From the NCBI RefSeq assembly GCF_003946405.1, contig NZ_RHOG01000021.1:1-45215 (forward strand): a DNA stretch of 45,215 nt, read 5' to 3'. The notes under the pieces were generated by a model that had not been told where the DNA came from, searched no databases, and saw only the letters and a program-made list of their open reading frames with translations. The stretch comes from Lacticaseibacillus yichunensis (lineage in GTDB: Bacteria > Bacillota > Bacilli > Lactobacillales > Lactobacillaceae). Below, one piece after another: positions 25,736-33,769 of this stretch; within the stretch, counting starts at the first letter, position 1; each line of letters opens with the position of its first letter. The translations under genes were made by a program, and so were the position numbers.

Positions 25736-25746
25736 TGGGCAATGGC

Positions 25747-26715
25747 CTATTGCTGGCGTGCGAGCAGGCCCTGGGTCAAAACCAGGAGCTCGTGCTTGGC
25801 GGCTGTGTCTGGGAAAATGGTGAGGGCGGCCAATGCTTTTTGCGTATACCGAGCGGCGAGCTCAGCGGCTTGCGGCACGCCGGTCTCAATGATGCGTGCC
25901 GCGGCCTGGGTTCGCGCCTGGGCATCTGTCTGAGCCTGAACCAACAGGGGCAATAGGCTCGGGTCGGCTTGCAGCGCATAAATCGCGGGCAAGGTCGCCA
26001 CGCCATTTTGCAAGTCCTCGCGCTTGGGTTTTTGCAGGCGGTCGTCGCCAGTCAGATCCAGCAGGTCATCCGTCATTTGAAAGGCCATGCCCAGCAGGCG
26101 GCCATAGCGTTTTGCGGCTTGCTGTTCGGCGCGTGTGGCCCCAGAAAGCAGGGCGCCTTCGTAGCAGGCCAAGGCGAACAGGGCCGCGGTCTTGCCACTG
26201 ATCTGACGCAAATAGCGGTGGACGGTTGGCATCCTGAGCGGTTCAGGCGGTTGCGCATTTTGGTCAAGCTCGCCAAGGAAAATGCGGTGCATGCTACGGG
26301 CATTCACGCCCACTGTTCGAACGTCGGGTGCGGCCTGGGCCAGGAGTTCAAAGTAAACGGAAAACAGCAGGTCGCCGGCATAGATCGCGTTGCGGTCGCC
26401 CACGGTTGGCTGCAGGGTGGCCTGGCCTCGGCGCGTGGCGGCCCCGTCCAGCACATCATCGTGAATCAAGGTGGCCAGGTGCAGCGCCTCGATCGCGGCC
26501 GCAGCCGTGACCAACTCGGGATTGTCAGCATCATGGAAACGCGCTAGCATGAACATAAGGCCGCTGCGCAACATTTTTCCACCAGCGGCGATCTGGGTCT
26601 GAACGATCGTTTCGACCGCCGGCACACGCAAATGCGCCCGCGCGGCAAGCAGGCGCTGGGCGGCTTCAAGATGCGGGGCAATGTCTGGGTAACGGGACCA
26701 AAGACGATGAATCAT
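25747..26715 (-). CDS. Trans-polyprenyl diphosphate synthase, long-chain (quinone side chain)
   Basis: A 322-residue all-helical enzyme that elongates allylic diphosphates with isopentenyl diphosphate to make the tail of (demethyl)menaquinone. The two aspartate-rich motifs are LIHDDVLDGAATRRGQ (about residues 85-100) and DDLLD (about 214-218); GGKMLRSGL is the conserved early motif. No bulky residue pattern of short-chain FPP synthases precedes the first motif, so a long product is inferred. ATG 26713-26715 has AAGAGG upstream. It lies back to back with a MenA-like gene and next to cydABCD; a paralogue (dmkB) lies in the EET locus. Confidence 0.9.
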   Translation of the reverse strand: MIHRLWSRYPDIAPHLEAAQRLLAARAHLRVPAVETIVQTQIAAGGKMLRSGLMFMLARFHDADNPELVTAAAAIEALHLATLIHDDVLDGAATRRGQATLQPTVGDRNAIYAGDLLFSVYFELLAQAAPDVRTVGVNARSMHRIFLGELDQNAQPPEPLRMPTVHRYLRQISGKTAALFALACYEGALLSGATRAEQQAAKRYGRLLGMAFQMTDDLLDLTGDDRLQKPKREDLQNGVATLPAIYALQADPSLLPLLVQAQTDAQARTQAAARIIETGVPQAAELAARYTQKALAALTIFPDTAAKHELLVLTQGLLARQQ

Positions 26716-26777
26716 CAGACTGAACCTCTTTCGTAGGAATTGGGTAACGGCGCGGGCAAGGTGAGGGAGGAACCAAC

Positions 26778-27692
26778 GTGACACCAAGACTCTTTTTTGA
26801 GCTTGTCGAGATCAAGGCAAAAACCGCCTCGGTCTTTCCTTTTTTGATGGGCACCCTTTATGCATGGTATCATTATCGCATGTTACACCTGCCTGAGTTG
26901 GTGATTTTTTTCATTGCGATGCTTCTTTTCAACATGGCGGTCGATGCAAACGACAACTATCAAGATTATAAGCGTTCTCAGCGCACGCAGGCCCATCAGT
27001 TTCGGGAAAAGACAAATATTATCGGGACCAATCATCTGGACCCCGGGCGCATCTTGGCGCTGATCATCGGCATGATGACCGTGTCGGCGGCGCTGGGGCT
27101 GTGGATGGTTAGCCGGACGGGGTGGCCGTTGTTATGGCTGGGACTGTTCAGCTTTGCGGTGGGCTACTTCTACGCCGGCGGGCCGCGACCGATCTCGACG
27201 ACCCCGCTGGGCGAATTTTTCTCCGGCTTCACGATGGGGTTTGTCATCTTCTTGATCGCCGTGTACGTCAACGTGTTTTCAGTGGCGGCCTTCGACTGGG
27301 CGCTGATCGGCCGTGTCTTTTTAGCCAGCGGACTGGCGCAAGGGGCGATCGCGGCCTTGATGCTCGCAAACAACATTTGCGATGAGGTCGAGGACCGGGA
27401 GCTGCAGCGCCGCACGATCGTCTTTTATCTGGGCAAGCAAAACAGTCTGCGCTTTTTCACCTTGCTGTATGTGGGCGGCTTTGCGATGTTGACGGTGGCC
27501 AGTGTGCTGGGCCTCTTGCCACGGCTGACGCTGTTGGCGCTGCTGACCGTGCCGCTGGTCTGGCGCAATATCGCGCGTTTTTGGCAAAAGCAGGTCAAAA
27601 AAGAGACCTTCATTCTGGCTGTTAAAAATCTGTTTCTTACGACGCTTGCACAGGTGCTCGCCATGGCCTTGGGCGTTTGGGTCAATATCTAA
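26778..27692 (+). CDS. menA: UbiA-family prenyltransferase (MenA-like)
   Basis: A 304-residue membrane enzyme that attaches the polyprenyl tail to 1,4-dihydroxy-2-naphthoate, giving demethylmenaquinone. First Asp-rich motif: NDNYQDYKR (about residues 59-67); second: NNICDEVEDRELQRR (about 200-214). Nine or so helices. GTG 26778 is preceded by GGGAGG. It lies next to the bd oxidase and a tail synthase, so probably the respiratory enzyme. Two paralogues occur in the EET locus. Confidence 0.88.
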   Translation: MTPRLFFELVEIKAKTASVFPFLMGTLYAWYHYRMLHLPELVIFFIAMLLFNMAVDANDNYQDYKRSQRTQAHQFREKTNIIGTNHLDPGRILALIIGMMTVSAALGLWMVSRTGWPLLWLGLFSFAVGYFYAGGPRPISTTPLGEFFSGFTMGFVIFLIAVYVNVFSVAAFDWALIGRVFLASGLAQGAIAALMLANNICDEVEDRELQRRTIVFYLGKQNSLRFFTLLYVGGFAMLTVASVLGLLPRLTLLALLTVPLVWRNIARFWQKQVKKETFILAVKNLFLTTLAQVLAMALGVWVNI

Positions 27693-27700
27693 GGAGAAAA

Positions 27701-28798
27701 ATGATGGCACTTCATCCTCGTAATATCACGATTCGCCGCTTTGCCAAACGTGACCTCGGCGCGTTTGCACAGTGGGTGCGCCCGCAGATCACCGGCGCGA
27801 CGCTGAATCTGGCGCTGATCACCGACACGCATGACCGCACCCAGTTCAGCCGGACGTTTTACGGGCCGAACGGGTTTTGGCATGTGCAGGAGCAGCACTG
27901 GCTTGCCGGCGAGCTGCCGATCGATTGGCGCGTGCATCTCGGTGATCTGGTCGATGGCTCCGAGCCGTCTTTTCTCACCCTGTGGCGCTTAAAGAATATC
28001 ATGAATGACTACAAGGCGGATAGTTTGCCGTTTGTGATCGCGAAGGGCAACCATGATGATAATGATAAATACGCGGAAAAGAACCGCCGTTTTTCCGGCA
28101 GCTTCCATCCGTGGGTCTTCAACGAGAATGTCTTTTTGCCGATGAAGGCGCAAGTGGGCGGGCCGTTCGTGTCCCTGCATGGTCTATCCGTGTTCGATCA
28201 GGGCACACTGCGGGTGATCACCCTCAACACTAGCGATATTCCGGTGCGCTGGGTCGGCGGGCGGAAAAATTATGACCTGAAGAAGACGCTGGGCGTCACG
28301 GCCGGGCAGTTGCAGGAGCTCGCCGATGCGCTGGCAGGGGCGGGGAGCCGCAATGTGCTGATCATGGCGCATGCGCCGGCGATGACCCGTAGCGGCAAGG
28401 TCGGGCTGCGCTTCAACGCCCGGCAGCTGCATGAGTTGCTGCGGGCCTACAACGAAAAATTGAGCGGCCGTTTGAACTGCGGGAGTGATCCGGATTTTGG
28501 CGGGCAGGTGCGGTTTGATTTTGCCGAGACTAGCGGCCAGGTGATCGCGTATCTTGCCGGTCACTGGCACACCGAAGAGGATTTTGCCGTCAACGGCATT
28601 CATTACAGTCTGCAAAATGTGTCGGCGTTGATGGGCCGTAACCACGCGTTGACGACGCGCTTTAACCGCCGCCAGAACCGGGTGATCGCCACGCCAAGCG
28701 AGTACGCTGGGTATGTGGTCAGCATCGATGATCAAGCGCGACTGCTCAGTATTTTTGGCTATGGGGCGGCCGCGAAAACACGGCGCTTCCGGTATTGA
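27701..28798 (+). CDS. Calcineurin-like metallophosphoesterase
   Basis: A 365-residue phosphoesterase. Metal-binding motifs in order: DTHD (about residue 44), GDLVDG (about 82-87), GNHDDN (about 117-122), MAHAPA (about 226) and GHWHTE (about 292). No signal peptide, so cytosolic. Substrate unknown. Stop of menA overlaps the ribosome site AAGGAG; either ATG 27701 or 27704 may be used. It is co-transcribed with menA, but no functional link is known. Confidence 0.88.
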   Translation: MMALHPRNITIRRFAKRDLGAFAQWVRPQITGATLNLALITDTHDRTQFSRTFYGPNGFWHVQEQHWLAGELPIDWRVHLGDLVDGSEPSFLTLWRLKNIMNDYKADSLPFVIAKGNHDDNDKYAEKNRRFSGSFHPWVFNENVFLPMKAQVGGPFVSLHGLSVFDQGTLRVITLNTSDIPVRWVGGRKNYDLKKTLGVTAGQLQELADALAGAGSRNVLIMAHAPAMTRSGKVGLRFNARQLHELLRAYNEKLSGRLNCGSDPDFGGQVRFDFAETSGQVIAYLAGHWHTEEDFAVNGIHYSLQNVSALMGRNHALTTRFNRRQNRVIATPSEYAGYVVSIDDQARLLSIFGYGAAAKTRRFRY

Positions 28799-28893
28799 GG
28801 GGGCGCGTTCGACGCGGAGCCTGTGTGGGCGGTTGGCTTTGAGGATTGCGTTGGGCTGGAAAAAGATTGACCTGGTCAACCAAAAAAATAACG
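28799..28893. other. Short intergenic stretch before the large RNA
   Basis: About 95 bp with no gene and no terminator recognised. Its end merges with the promoter of the RNA at 28938. Confidence 0.5.
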
Positions 28894-28931
28894 TGTAAGC
28901 GCTTGCTAAAACGGTGGGTGCCTGCTATACT
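28894..28931 (+). promoter_or_regulatory. Promoter of the large RNA, overlapped by a TGTAAGCGC site
   Basis: -35 TTGCTA (28903-28908), 17-bp spacer, -10 TATACT (28926-28931) with an extended TGC. The palindromic TGTAAGCGCTTGCT (28894-28907), a cre-like site, covers the -35 box. Confidence 0.85.
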
Positions 28932-28937
28932 AAAGTC

Positions 28938-29537
28938 AGAGTTAAGGAAGCAATACTCGGTAAGAACCACAGCAAGCGCGTGAATTCTCGACAGTCGTTC
29001 AACACGGTACCACATGACCCGAGGATGGTTCTCACGCAGTAGCCAACGGTACGATCTTGGCCCGCGGCTCCTCAAAGCTAAGCACCATTTAACGCCTGCT
29101 GAGAAGTAGCCGCGATGGTCGGGCGTAGTGTAAGCGCCTCGTTCCAAGAATGTTGCTCATGCATCAGTTACAAGATCTGGGGTTACAGATCCACGTCAGT
29201 AGCTCTGAGTACAAAGTTCTAGTTTCAAAGCTCCGAGTTCCAAGAAACAAGTGCCATAACCGTTTCATCTAACCAAATTGGAGGTGTGAGTCTAATAACA
29301 AGGCTCATTGATCCAAGCGCAACGGCAGAACGTCATTAGATGGCTAAATAGGGTGGCGCAACCGGTCCACCAAACAACGCGAAGTTATCTCGCAACATCA
29401 ACTGCAACGTCCGCCCACGCGTAAAAGTGAATATAGAGGTGTCGTCGAATCACATTATCAATGATTTTATCAGCGCCGAGCGCATCCTTAACTTAGGGCC
29501 TAACTTGCTAAGTACGCAAGTTGGGTCTGTTTTTTTG
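28938..29537 (+). ncRNA. Candidate large structured non-coding RNA (about 600 nt)
   Basis: A gene-free 860-bp gap holds a promoter, about 550 bases of helix-rich sequence and a strong terminator. The two ends of the RNA pair: 28941-28951 with 29482-29492 (ten pairs, one mismatch), continued by CTCGG 28956-28960 with CCGAG 29476-29480. Internal helices: 28963-28969 with 29026-29032, 29042-29046 with 29057-29061, 29063-29069 with 29108-29114, 29174-29179 with 29186-29191, 29266-29272 with 29336-29342 and 29352-29356 with 29367-29371. No open frame has an RBS. Size and end pairing recall the ornate large RNAs (ROOL, GOLLD, OLE) but sequence assignment cannot be made by eye. Confidence 0.7.
29496..29536 (+). 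terminator. Terminator of the large RNA
   Basis: Thirteen-pair stem 29496-29508 with 29516-29528 (three G-T), then seven T at 29530-29536. An upstream ACTTAG (29491-29496) can alternatively pair with CTAAGT (29508-29513), which would disrupt it. Confidence 0.88.
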
Positions 29538-29656
29538 CCGTCTGACTCAGGCGGCGCCACTCGCCGCGCGGAGCTGGCCAGCCAAAGCGGGTTGGGCCGG
29601 TCGGGGCGCAAGTGATCGTCTCGTAGTTTTGTCATCGATGATTGGGGGAATCGGAG

Positions 29657-30907
29657 ATGAATCGACGTCTTTTTCAAGTGTTTATGGCGTGGTTGCTTGT
29701 GAGCAGCTGGCCGCTGGCGGGGATGCAGCCTGTCAGCGCGGCGGCCGGCGCTCCTGTCAGTGGGGCGGTGTTGCCCCAAGCGGCTGTCACAGCGCCCATC
29801 GTGAATGAAAGTGTGATCGGGAAGGATACCCGCACGGTGGTCGCCAATACGACGCAATTTCCGTATCGGGCAATCGCGTTTTTGAAAGTGTATTTTCCAA
29901 AATTAGGTGGCGGGATGTATGTGCAAGGAACGGGTACGTTGATCGGCGCGGAGACCGTCCTGACAGCCGGACATGTCCTGTATGATGCCCGCTATGGCGG
30001 CTGGGCCCAGCGCGTCGAGGTGATTCCCGGCTACGACCGCGGCAAGGCCCCTTATGGCATTGCACGAAGTAGCCGGCTGTTCGTGCCGGCCGCTTATGTG
30101 ACAAATCCAAATGATGGGGCCAGCGATTATGGCCTCGTCAAATTGACGACGCAGATTGGGAACCAGACGGGGACGCTGACATTTGGTACCGGCGCGTCCG
30201 TGGGTCAGCGCGTCACCTTGGCCGGCTATTCGCAGGATCTGAAAGGTCAGCTGGGAGTCGCCACGGGGCCGATCGCCTCGATGTGGTCGCCGACGCTGGC
30301 GCAATATCAGTTGCCGACCAGCCCTAGTGCCAGTGGGAGCGGTCTTTTTACGGCGCAAAATCGCGTGGTGATCGTCCACACGTCCGCCGGGGTCGGCTAT
30401 AACCAAGGGGTAGTTATCACGGCCGCCGTTTACAAGGCCCTGGTGGCTTGGCGCAACACGTTGGCAAGTACCGCCGTGGGGAAGACCGGCGTCGCAACCA
30501 AAGCTGGCTGGACCATTTGGCAGGACCTGAAATTTTCAAAGAAGGTGCGTGTCACAACGCTCGGTTTGCGCGTTCGGCTGGTCAGCCAGACGCTTCACCC
30601 AAATGGGGCGACGTATTATCGCCTTAATACCGCCGCCGGGCAATTTCTCGGCTATGTCAACGCTGGCGCGATACGGGTGGTCACGCCGACCACGATCGCG
30701 CGGACCATGGTGGTGGTCAGCCGCAACGCGTCTCGCTGGCAGAATCTGTTTTATACCAAAGCGCTGGGGTCTACGGCGAGTTATTATGGGCGCACCGTTT
30801 ATGTGGCCACGCGGTACAACAATGGTGTGGCCAAGTATTACTCGGTGTACACCAAACGCGGCGGCACCTGGTTGGGCTATCTCAATACGGTCGCGCTACG
30901 GGGATGA
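29657..30907 (+). CDS. Secreted trypsin-like (V8-type) serine protease with cell-wall-binding repeats
   Basis: A 416-residue exported protein. A signal peptide (MNRRLFQVFMAWLLVSSWPL, cut near Ala30) is followed by a propeptide-like part. The catalytic triad is His in LTAGHVLYD, Asp in GASDYGLVKL and Ser in SASGSGLF, the last an atypical form of the usual G-D/N-S-G-S. The C-terminal 130 residues contain two GW/SH3-like modules with FLGYVNAGAI and WLGYLNTVAL, expected to bind lipoteichoic acid or wall. ATG 29657 was chosen after GGGGGAATCGGAG. The gene follows the large RNA terminator by 120 bp. Confidence 0.85.
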   Translation: MNRRLFQVFMAWLLVSSWPLAGMQPVSAAAGAPVSGAVLPQAAVTAPIVNESVIGKDTRTVVANTTQFPYRAIAFLKVYFPKLGGGMYVQGTGTLIGAETVLTAGHVLYDARYGGWAQRVEVIPGYDRGKAPYGIARSSRLFVPAAYVTNPNDGASDYGLVKLTTQIGNQTGTLTFGTGASVGQRVTLAGYSQDLKGQLGVATGPIASMWSPTLAQYQLPTSPSASGSGLFTAQNRVVIVHTSAGVGYNQGVVITAAVYKALVAWRNTLASTAVGKTGVATKAGWTIWQDLKFSKKVRVTTLGLRVRLVSQTLHPNGATYYRLNTAAGQFLGYVNAGAIRVVTPTTIARTMVVVSRNASRWQNLFYTKALGSTASYYGRTVYVATRYNNGVAKYYSVYTKRGGTWLGYLNTVALRG

Positions 30908-30977
30908 GGAGGCGCGCCTTTTGTGAAAGTGTCTTGAAAATGTAACCGATTTCATCAAACCGTAAAATTTGTTACGC

Positions 30978-31026
30978 AACATTTGCACAGAGAACGCCGT
31001 CTCATCAAGCCGGCGAAACAAATGTT
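30978..31026. promoter_or_regulatory. Two-step hairpin/inverted repeat upstream of the sigma factor gene
   Basis: AACATTTG (30978-30985) pairs with CAAATGTT (31019-31026) and inside it CGCCG (30995-30999) with CGGCG (31011-31015). It lies about 28 bp upstream of a TATACT -10 box (31054-31059) that lacks a good -35, so it may be an operator for an activator or repressor. GTAAC/GTTAC farther left may extend the structure. Confidence 0.5.
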
Positions 31027-31090
31027 CGGTAGTCAATTTTCACCTGCCTCGTTTATACTGTGGGCACCAAATAGGAAAGGGGGTGAGGCA

Positions 31091-31627
31091 GTGGATCAAA
31101 GGCAACTCGAATTAGTGCAACGCGCCGTTTCTGACTCGGATGCATTCAGCGAATTGTTCGAGCAATACAAGCCGATGGTGCTCGGAGTGCTTAAGGGGTA
31201 TCGCTTGCAGGGGATGACGCAAGAGGACTGGTTGCAGGAGGCACGCATCGCGATGCTCAAAGCCGCTCGCCATTTTAACGGGCGCGCGGGCTCGCAGTTT
31301 GGCCCGTTTTACAAACTCGTCTTGGTGTCGGACATTCGCTCGCAGCTCCGGTATTATTTTGCCCAAAAGCGCAAGGCGGATGCCAATGCGGTGCTGATCG
31401 GGGACACGCCGGCGCTTGATGTGATCACAGCGCGCCCGACGCCAAGGCAGATCGAGGACCGGATGCTGATCAGGGTCACAATGAACGGCTTCTTGCTGAC
31501 ACTGAATGAAGCTGAGGTGCGCGCATTACTCGACGCAATCTCCGTGCGCGATGCGAAAAAAGATCGTGTACTGCGCCGGACGCGCGAGAAACTGAGCAAC
31601 TATCTGCAAGAAGATGGGCCGCCGTGA
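31091..31627 (+). CDS. Sigma-70-family alternative sigma factor (ComX/SigH-like)
   Basis: A 178-residue protein. Region 2 (about residues 18-90) holds the DWLQEARIAMLKAARHFNG helix that recognises the -10 element and core polymerase. The C-terminal region 4 is short and weakly conserved. Size and layout match the SigH/ComX factors that lactic acid bacteria use for late competence genes. GTG 31091 is preceded by GGGGGTGAGG. The class is clear; the regulon is inference. Confidence 0.8.
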   Translation: MDQRQLELVQRAVSDSDAFSELFEQYKPMVLGVLKGYRLQGMTQEDWLQEARIAMLKAARHFNGRAGSQFGPFYKLVLVSDIRSQLRYYFAQKRKADANAVLIGDTPALDVITARPTPRQIEDRMLIRVTMNGFLLTLNEAEVRALLDAISVRDAKKDRVLRRTREKLSNYLQEDGPP

Positions 31628-31647
31628 CTGATTCGGTGGGACACAAA

Positions 31648-31677
31648 AAGGGGAAGCATGTCGCCTCCCCTTACATA
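31648..31677. terminator. Terminator between the sigma factor and dmkB
   Basis: AAGGGGA pairs with TCCCCTT (31648-31672); the minus strand has TTTTTGTG after the stem, fitting dmkB termination. Confidence 0.75.
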
Positions 31678-31678
31678 A

Positions 31679-32656
31679 TCAATTTTGGCGGTTCAACAGC
31701 TGCTGGGTCAGTTGCACCAAGGTGTCTTTTGCGGCGCCGGCGGGCAATTTTGCGAGGCCGGCCAGTGCCTTGTCGGTATAGGTCTGCGCCATGGCCTGCG
31801 CCTTTGCCACCCCGTCATGGGCGGACATTAATGTGGCAATCTGACGCATGTCCTCAGGCTGCATCGTCTGCTTTTTCGAAAGAAGCGGTCGAAATGCGGC
31901 GCGGTCGTCGTTCATGGCGAGAATCAGCGGGGCGGAGTAGACCCCCTGCTTGATGTCCTCGTGCACCGGTTTGCCAAAACTGGTGGCGTCGCTGGTGTAA
32001 TCGAGGATGTCGTCGCGTAGCTGGAAGGCAATGCCGATGTTTAGGCCGATCGTCTCGGCGCGTTTCGCGAAGGCTAGGCTATTGCCGCCTTCATAGGCCC
32101 CGATGAAGCAACTCAAGGCAAAAAGTTGCCCAGTTTTGCCCGAGACCTGATGTAAGTATTGATCGATCGTGATGTCGTAGTTATAGCGTGTGGCCATTTG
32201 TGCGAGCTCACCGTTGAGGATGCGCTCCATGCTGGTGCCATCCTTTTGGACACTGCGCAGCGAGCTGGCGTATTGGGCCAGCAGTTTGAAACACACGACA
32301 AACAGATAATCACCTGCGTAAACTGCGACGTCGGGGCCGAATTGGGCCGCGACCGTTTTTTGATTCCGGCGGGTCGCGGCGCGGTCGATGATATCGTCAT
32401 GCACCAACGTTGCCGTGTGTAAGGTCTCAACGGCAGCCGCCAGCGCGATCATTTTCTCGCGATCCGTCTCCTTGAACTGGGAAAAAAGCAGGCAGTAGGC
32501 GGGCCGCAATAGCTTGCCGCCTGCATTGATCATTTGGAGCAATGCCTCTTTCACCGGCACGCTGTCGGGGGCGATCTTGGTCTCGATCAGGTCGAGCGTT
32601 GCGACCAATTCCGGTGCCAGGGTTGGATAGTCCGCCCACATTGGGTGAATCTGCAT
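31679..32656 (-). CDS. dmkB: Polyprenyl diphosphate synthase of the EET locus
   Basis: A 325-residue long-chain prenyl synthase that supplies the tail of the demethylmenaquinone used in extracellular electron transfer. Asp-rich motifs: LVHDDIIDRAATRRNQ (about residues 88-103) and LRDDILD (about 216-222); GGKLLRPAY is the early motif. It lies 2 bp after eetB on the same strand, in the expected dmkB-eetB-eetA cluster. Paralogous to the synthase at 25747-26715, but clearly diverged. Confidence 0.92.
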   Translation of the reverse strand: MQIHPMWADYPTLAPELVATLDLIETKIAPDSVPVKEALLQMINAGGKLLRPAYCLLFSQFKETDREKMIALAAAVETLHTATLVHDDIIDRAATRRNQKTVAAQFGPDVAVYAGDYLFVVCFKLLAQYASSLRSVQKDGTSMERILNGELAQMATRYNYDITIDQYLHQVSGKTGQLFALSCFIGAYEGGNSLAFAKRAETIGLNIGIAFQLRDDILDYTSDATSFGKPVHEDIKQGVYSAPLILAMNDDRAAFRPLLSKKQTMQPEDMRQIATLMSAHDGVAKAQAMAQTYTDKALAGLAKLPAGAAKDTLVQLTQQLLNRQN

Positions 32657-32658
32657 GA

Positions 32659-33222
32659 CTAAGTCTCCTTCTTCTTGCGACGGCCGCGATCAAAACGCAG
32701 CCGCTGCAGTGTGTCGACATGTTCGAATAAAAAGTTTGCGGCAACGCCGACTGCCAGCCCAGCGAGGATGCCCATAAAGGAAAGCACTGGCAGATAAAGC
32801 ATGACCGTCCAGCTCTGAGCGATCCAACTGGCCACAGTCAGCTGCCCGACGTTGTGCAAGATCCCGCCGGCCGTGGAGATGCCGATCATGCTGACGCGTT
32901 TTGGCCCGAGCTGTTTGATCAGGAGCATTCCGCACCAACTCAGCAGGGCCCCAGCGCCGCTGTATAAAAAGGTCGAGAGCGTGCCGCCAAGTAGCGTGGT
33001 CAAGACCAGGCGAAGCACCATCAGTAAAAAACTGTCCGGGACCGACATGGTAAACAGCGAGACGATCGTGATCAGATTGGCGAGGCCCAGTTTTGCCCCA
33101 GGCGCAAACGCAAACGGAAACGGAATCATGCGCTCGAGCAGGCCGATGATGACGCCTTGCGCGCACAGCAGGGCGATGTAGATCACCTGCCTGGTGCGTT
33201 CGGGCCGATACTCACGTGTCAT
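32659..33222 (-). CDS. eetB: EetB, Gx transporter-family membrane protein
   Basis: A 187-residue integral membrane protein with about five helices, of the Gx (heptaprenyl synthase component I-like) family. FAPGAKLGLANLITIV (about residues 39-54) is the family signature. In Listeria and lactobacilli eetA and eetB are required for extracellular electron transfer; they are thought to pass electrons or assemble the flavin system in the membrane. Start overlaps eetA stop. Confidence 0.9.
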   Translation of the reverse strand: MTREYRPERTRQVIYIALLCAQGVIIGLLERMIPFPFAFAPGAKLGLANLITIVSLFTMSVPDSFLLMVLRLVLTTLLGGTLSTFLYSGAGALLSWCGMLLIKQLGPKRVSMIGISTAGGILHNVGQLTVASWIAQSWTVMLYLPVLSFMGILAGLAVGVAANFLFEHVDTLQRLRFDRGRRKKKET

Positions 33223-33662
33223 TCTGTCACCATCCCGCCTGTGTTGTTGCCGCTGCTGGCCGTGGTGCTCTTGATCTCGATCAGCAGTTTATGCGGCAAG
33301 CAGACGATGGTTTGACCCGGGCGACTGATCTGCCCCTCGCGCACGCAGACCTGGTCCTTGCAGTTGGCCTCTTTGATCGCGATCTTCGAGCCGGTCGCGA
33401 CGATCTCGTTCCATTCGTCGCCATCGTTGTAGCGAAAACGCGTCGTGCCCTTGTGGCCGGTGAGCTTTAGCCGGTAGACTTCTTTGCCGTCATGCGTGAC
33501 CACGGCGGTGTAAACGGCGGGTTCTGTGCGGGTCGCTTTTTCCTGCGCCTGCTGCCGGGCAAACACAACATAGGGAATAAATGCGGCAAGCATGAGGGCG
33601 ACGACAATGATCACGTCGAAGGGGCGGATCATGTGCAAATATTTTCGAATGCCACGGTCCAT
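33219..33662 (-). CDS. eetA: EetA, NusG-domain-II extracellular protein
   Basis: A 147-residue membrane-anchored protein: one helix (about residues 16-34), then an extracytoplasmic NusG domain II with the paired Cys motif CKDQVCVREGQISRPGQT and CLPHKLLI. ATG 33660-33662 has AAGGAGGGA upstream; a TTG 8 codons earlier was rejected because it lies before the RBS. It is the first of the eetA-eetB-dmkB group; a terminator hairpin separates it from ndh2. Confidence 0.9.
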   Translation of the reverse strand: MDRGIRKYLHMIRPFDVIIVVALMLAAFIPYVVFARQQAQEKATRTEPAVYTAVVTHDGKEVYRLKLTGHKGTTRFRYNDGDEWNEIVATGSKIAIKEANCKDQVCVREGQISRPGQTIVCLPHKLLIEIKSTTASSGNNTGGMVTE

Positions 33663-33689
33663 CCTGCGTCCCTCCTTTTTTGCCAATGA

Positions 33690-33724
33690 AAAAGTCCTGA
33701 GGCCAGTCTACCTCAGGACCTTTC
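33690..33724. terminator. Terminator between ndh2 and eetA
   Basis: GTCCTGAGG pairs with CCTCAGGAC. On the minus strand it is followed by TTTTTC, so it should cut ndh2 transcription before eetA. Confidence 0.8.
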
Positions 33725-33769
33725 TAGCGGGCAAGGGGCATCGAGGCCACTTGCTTGCTGGCAGCTGAC

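Noticed and set aside
28746-29147. 133-residue open frame on the minus strand in the large RNA region
   Set aside because: No RBS, no protein-like composition, and it crosses the promoter and closing stem of the RNA.
29349-29537. T-box leader (GGTGG...ACC plus terminator) for the protease
   Set aside because: The conserved T-box core is not matched, the element is far upstream of a non-amino-acid gene, and the whole region folds as one RNA with paired ends.
28938-29537. tmRNA or RNase P RNA
   Set aside because: Too long, no CCA end or tag reading frame, no GAGGAAAGTCC element. The same holds for the RNA at 16062-16476, where only a short GGAAGTCCGG resemblance is seen at the wrong place.
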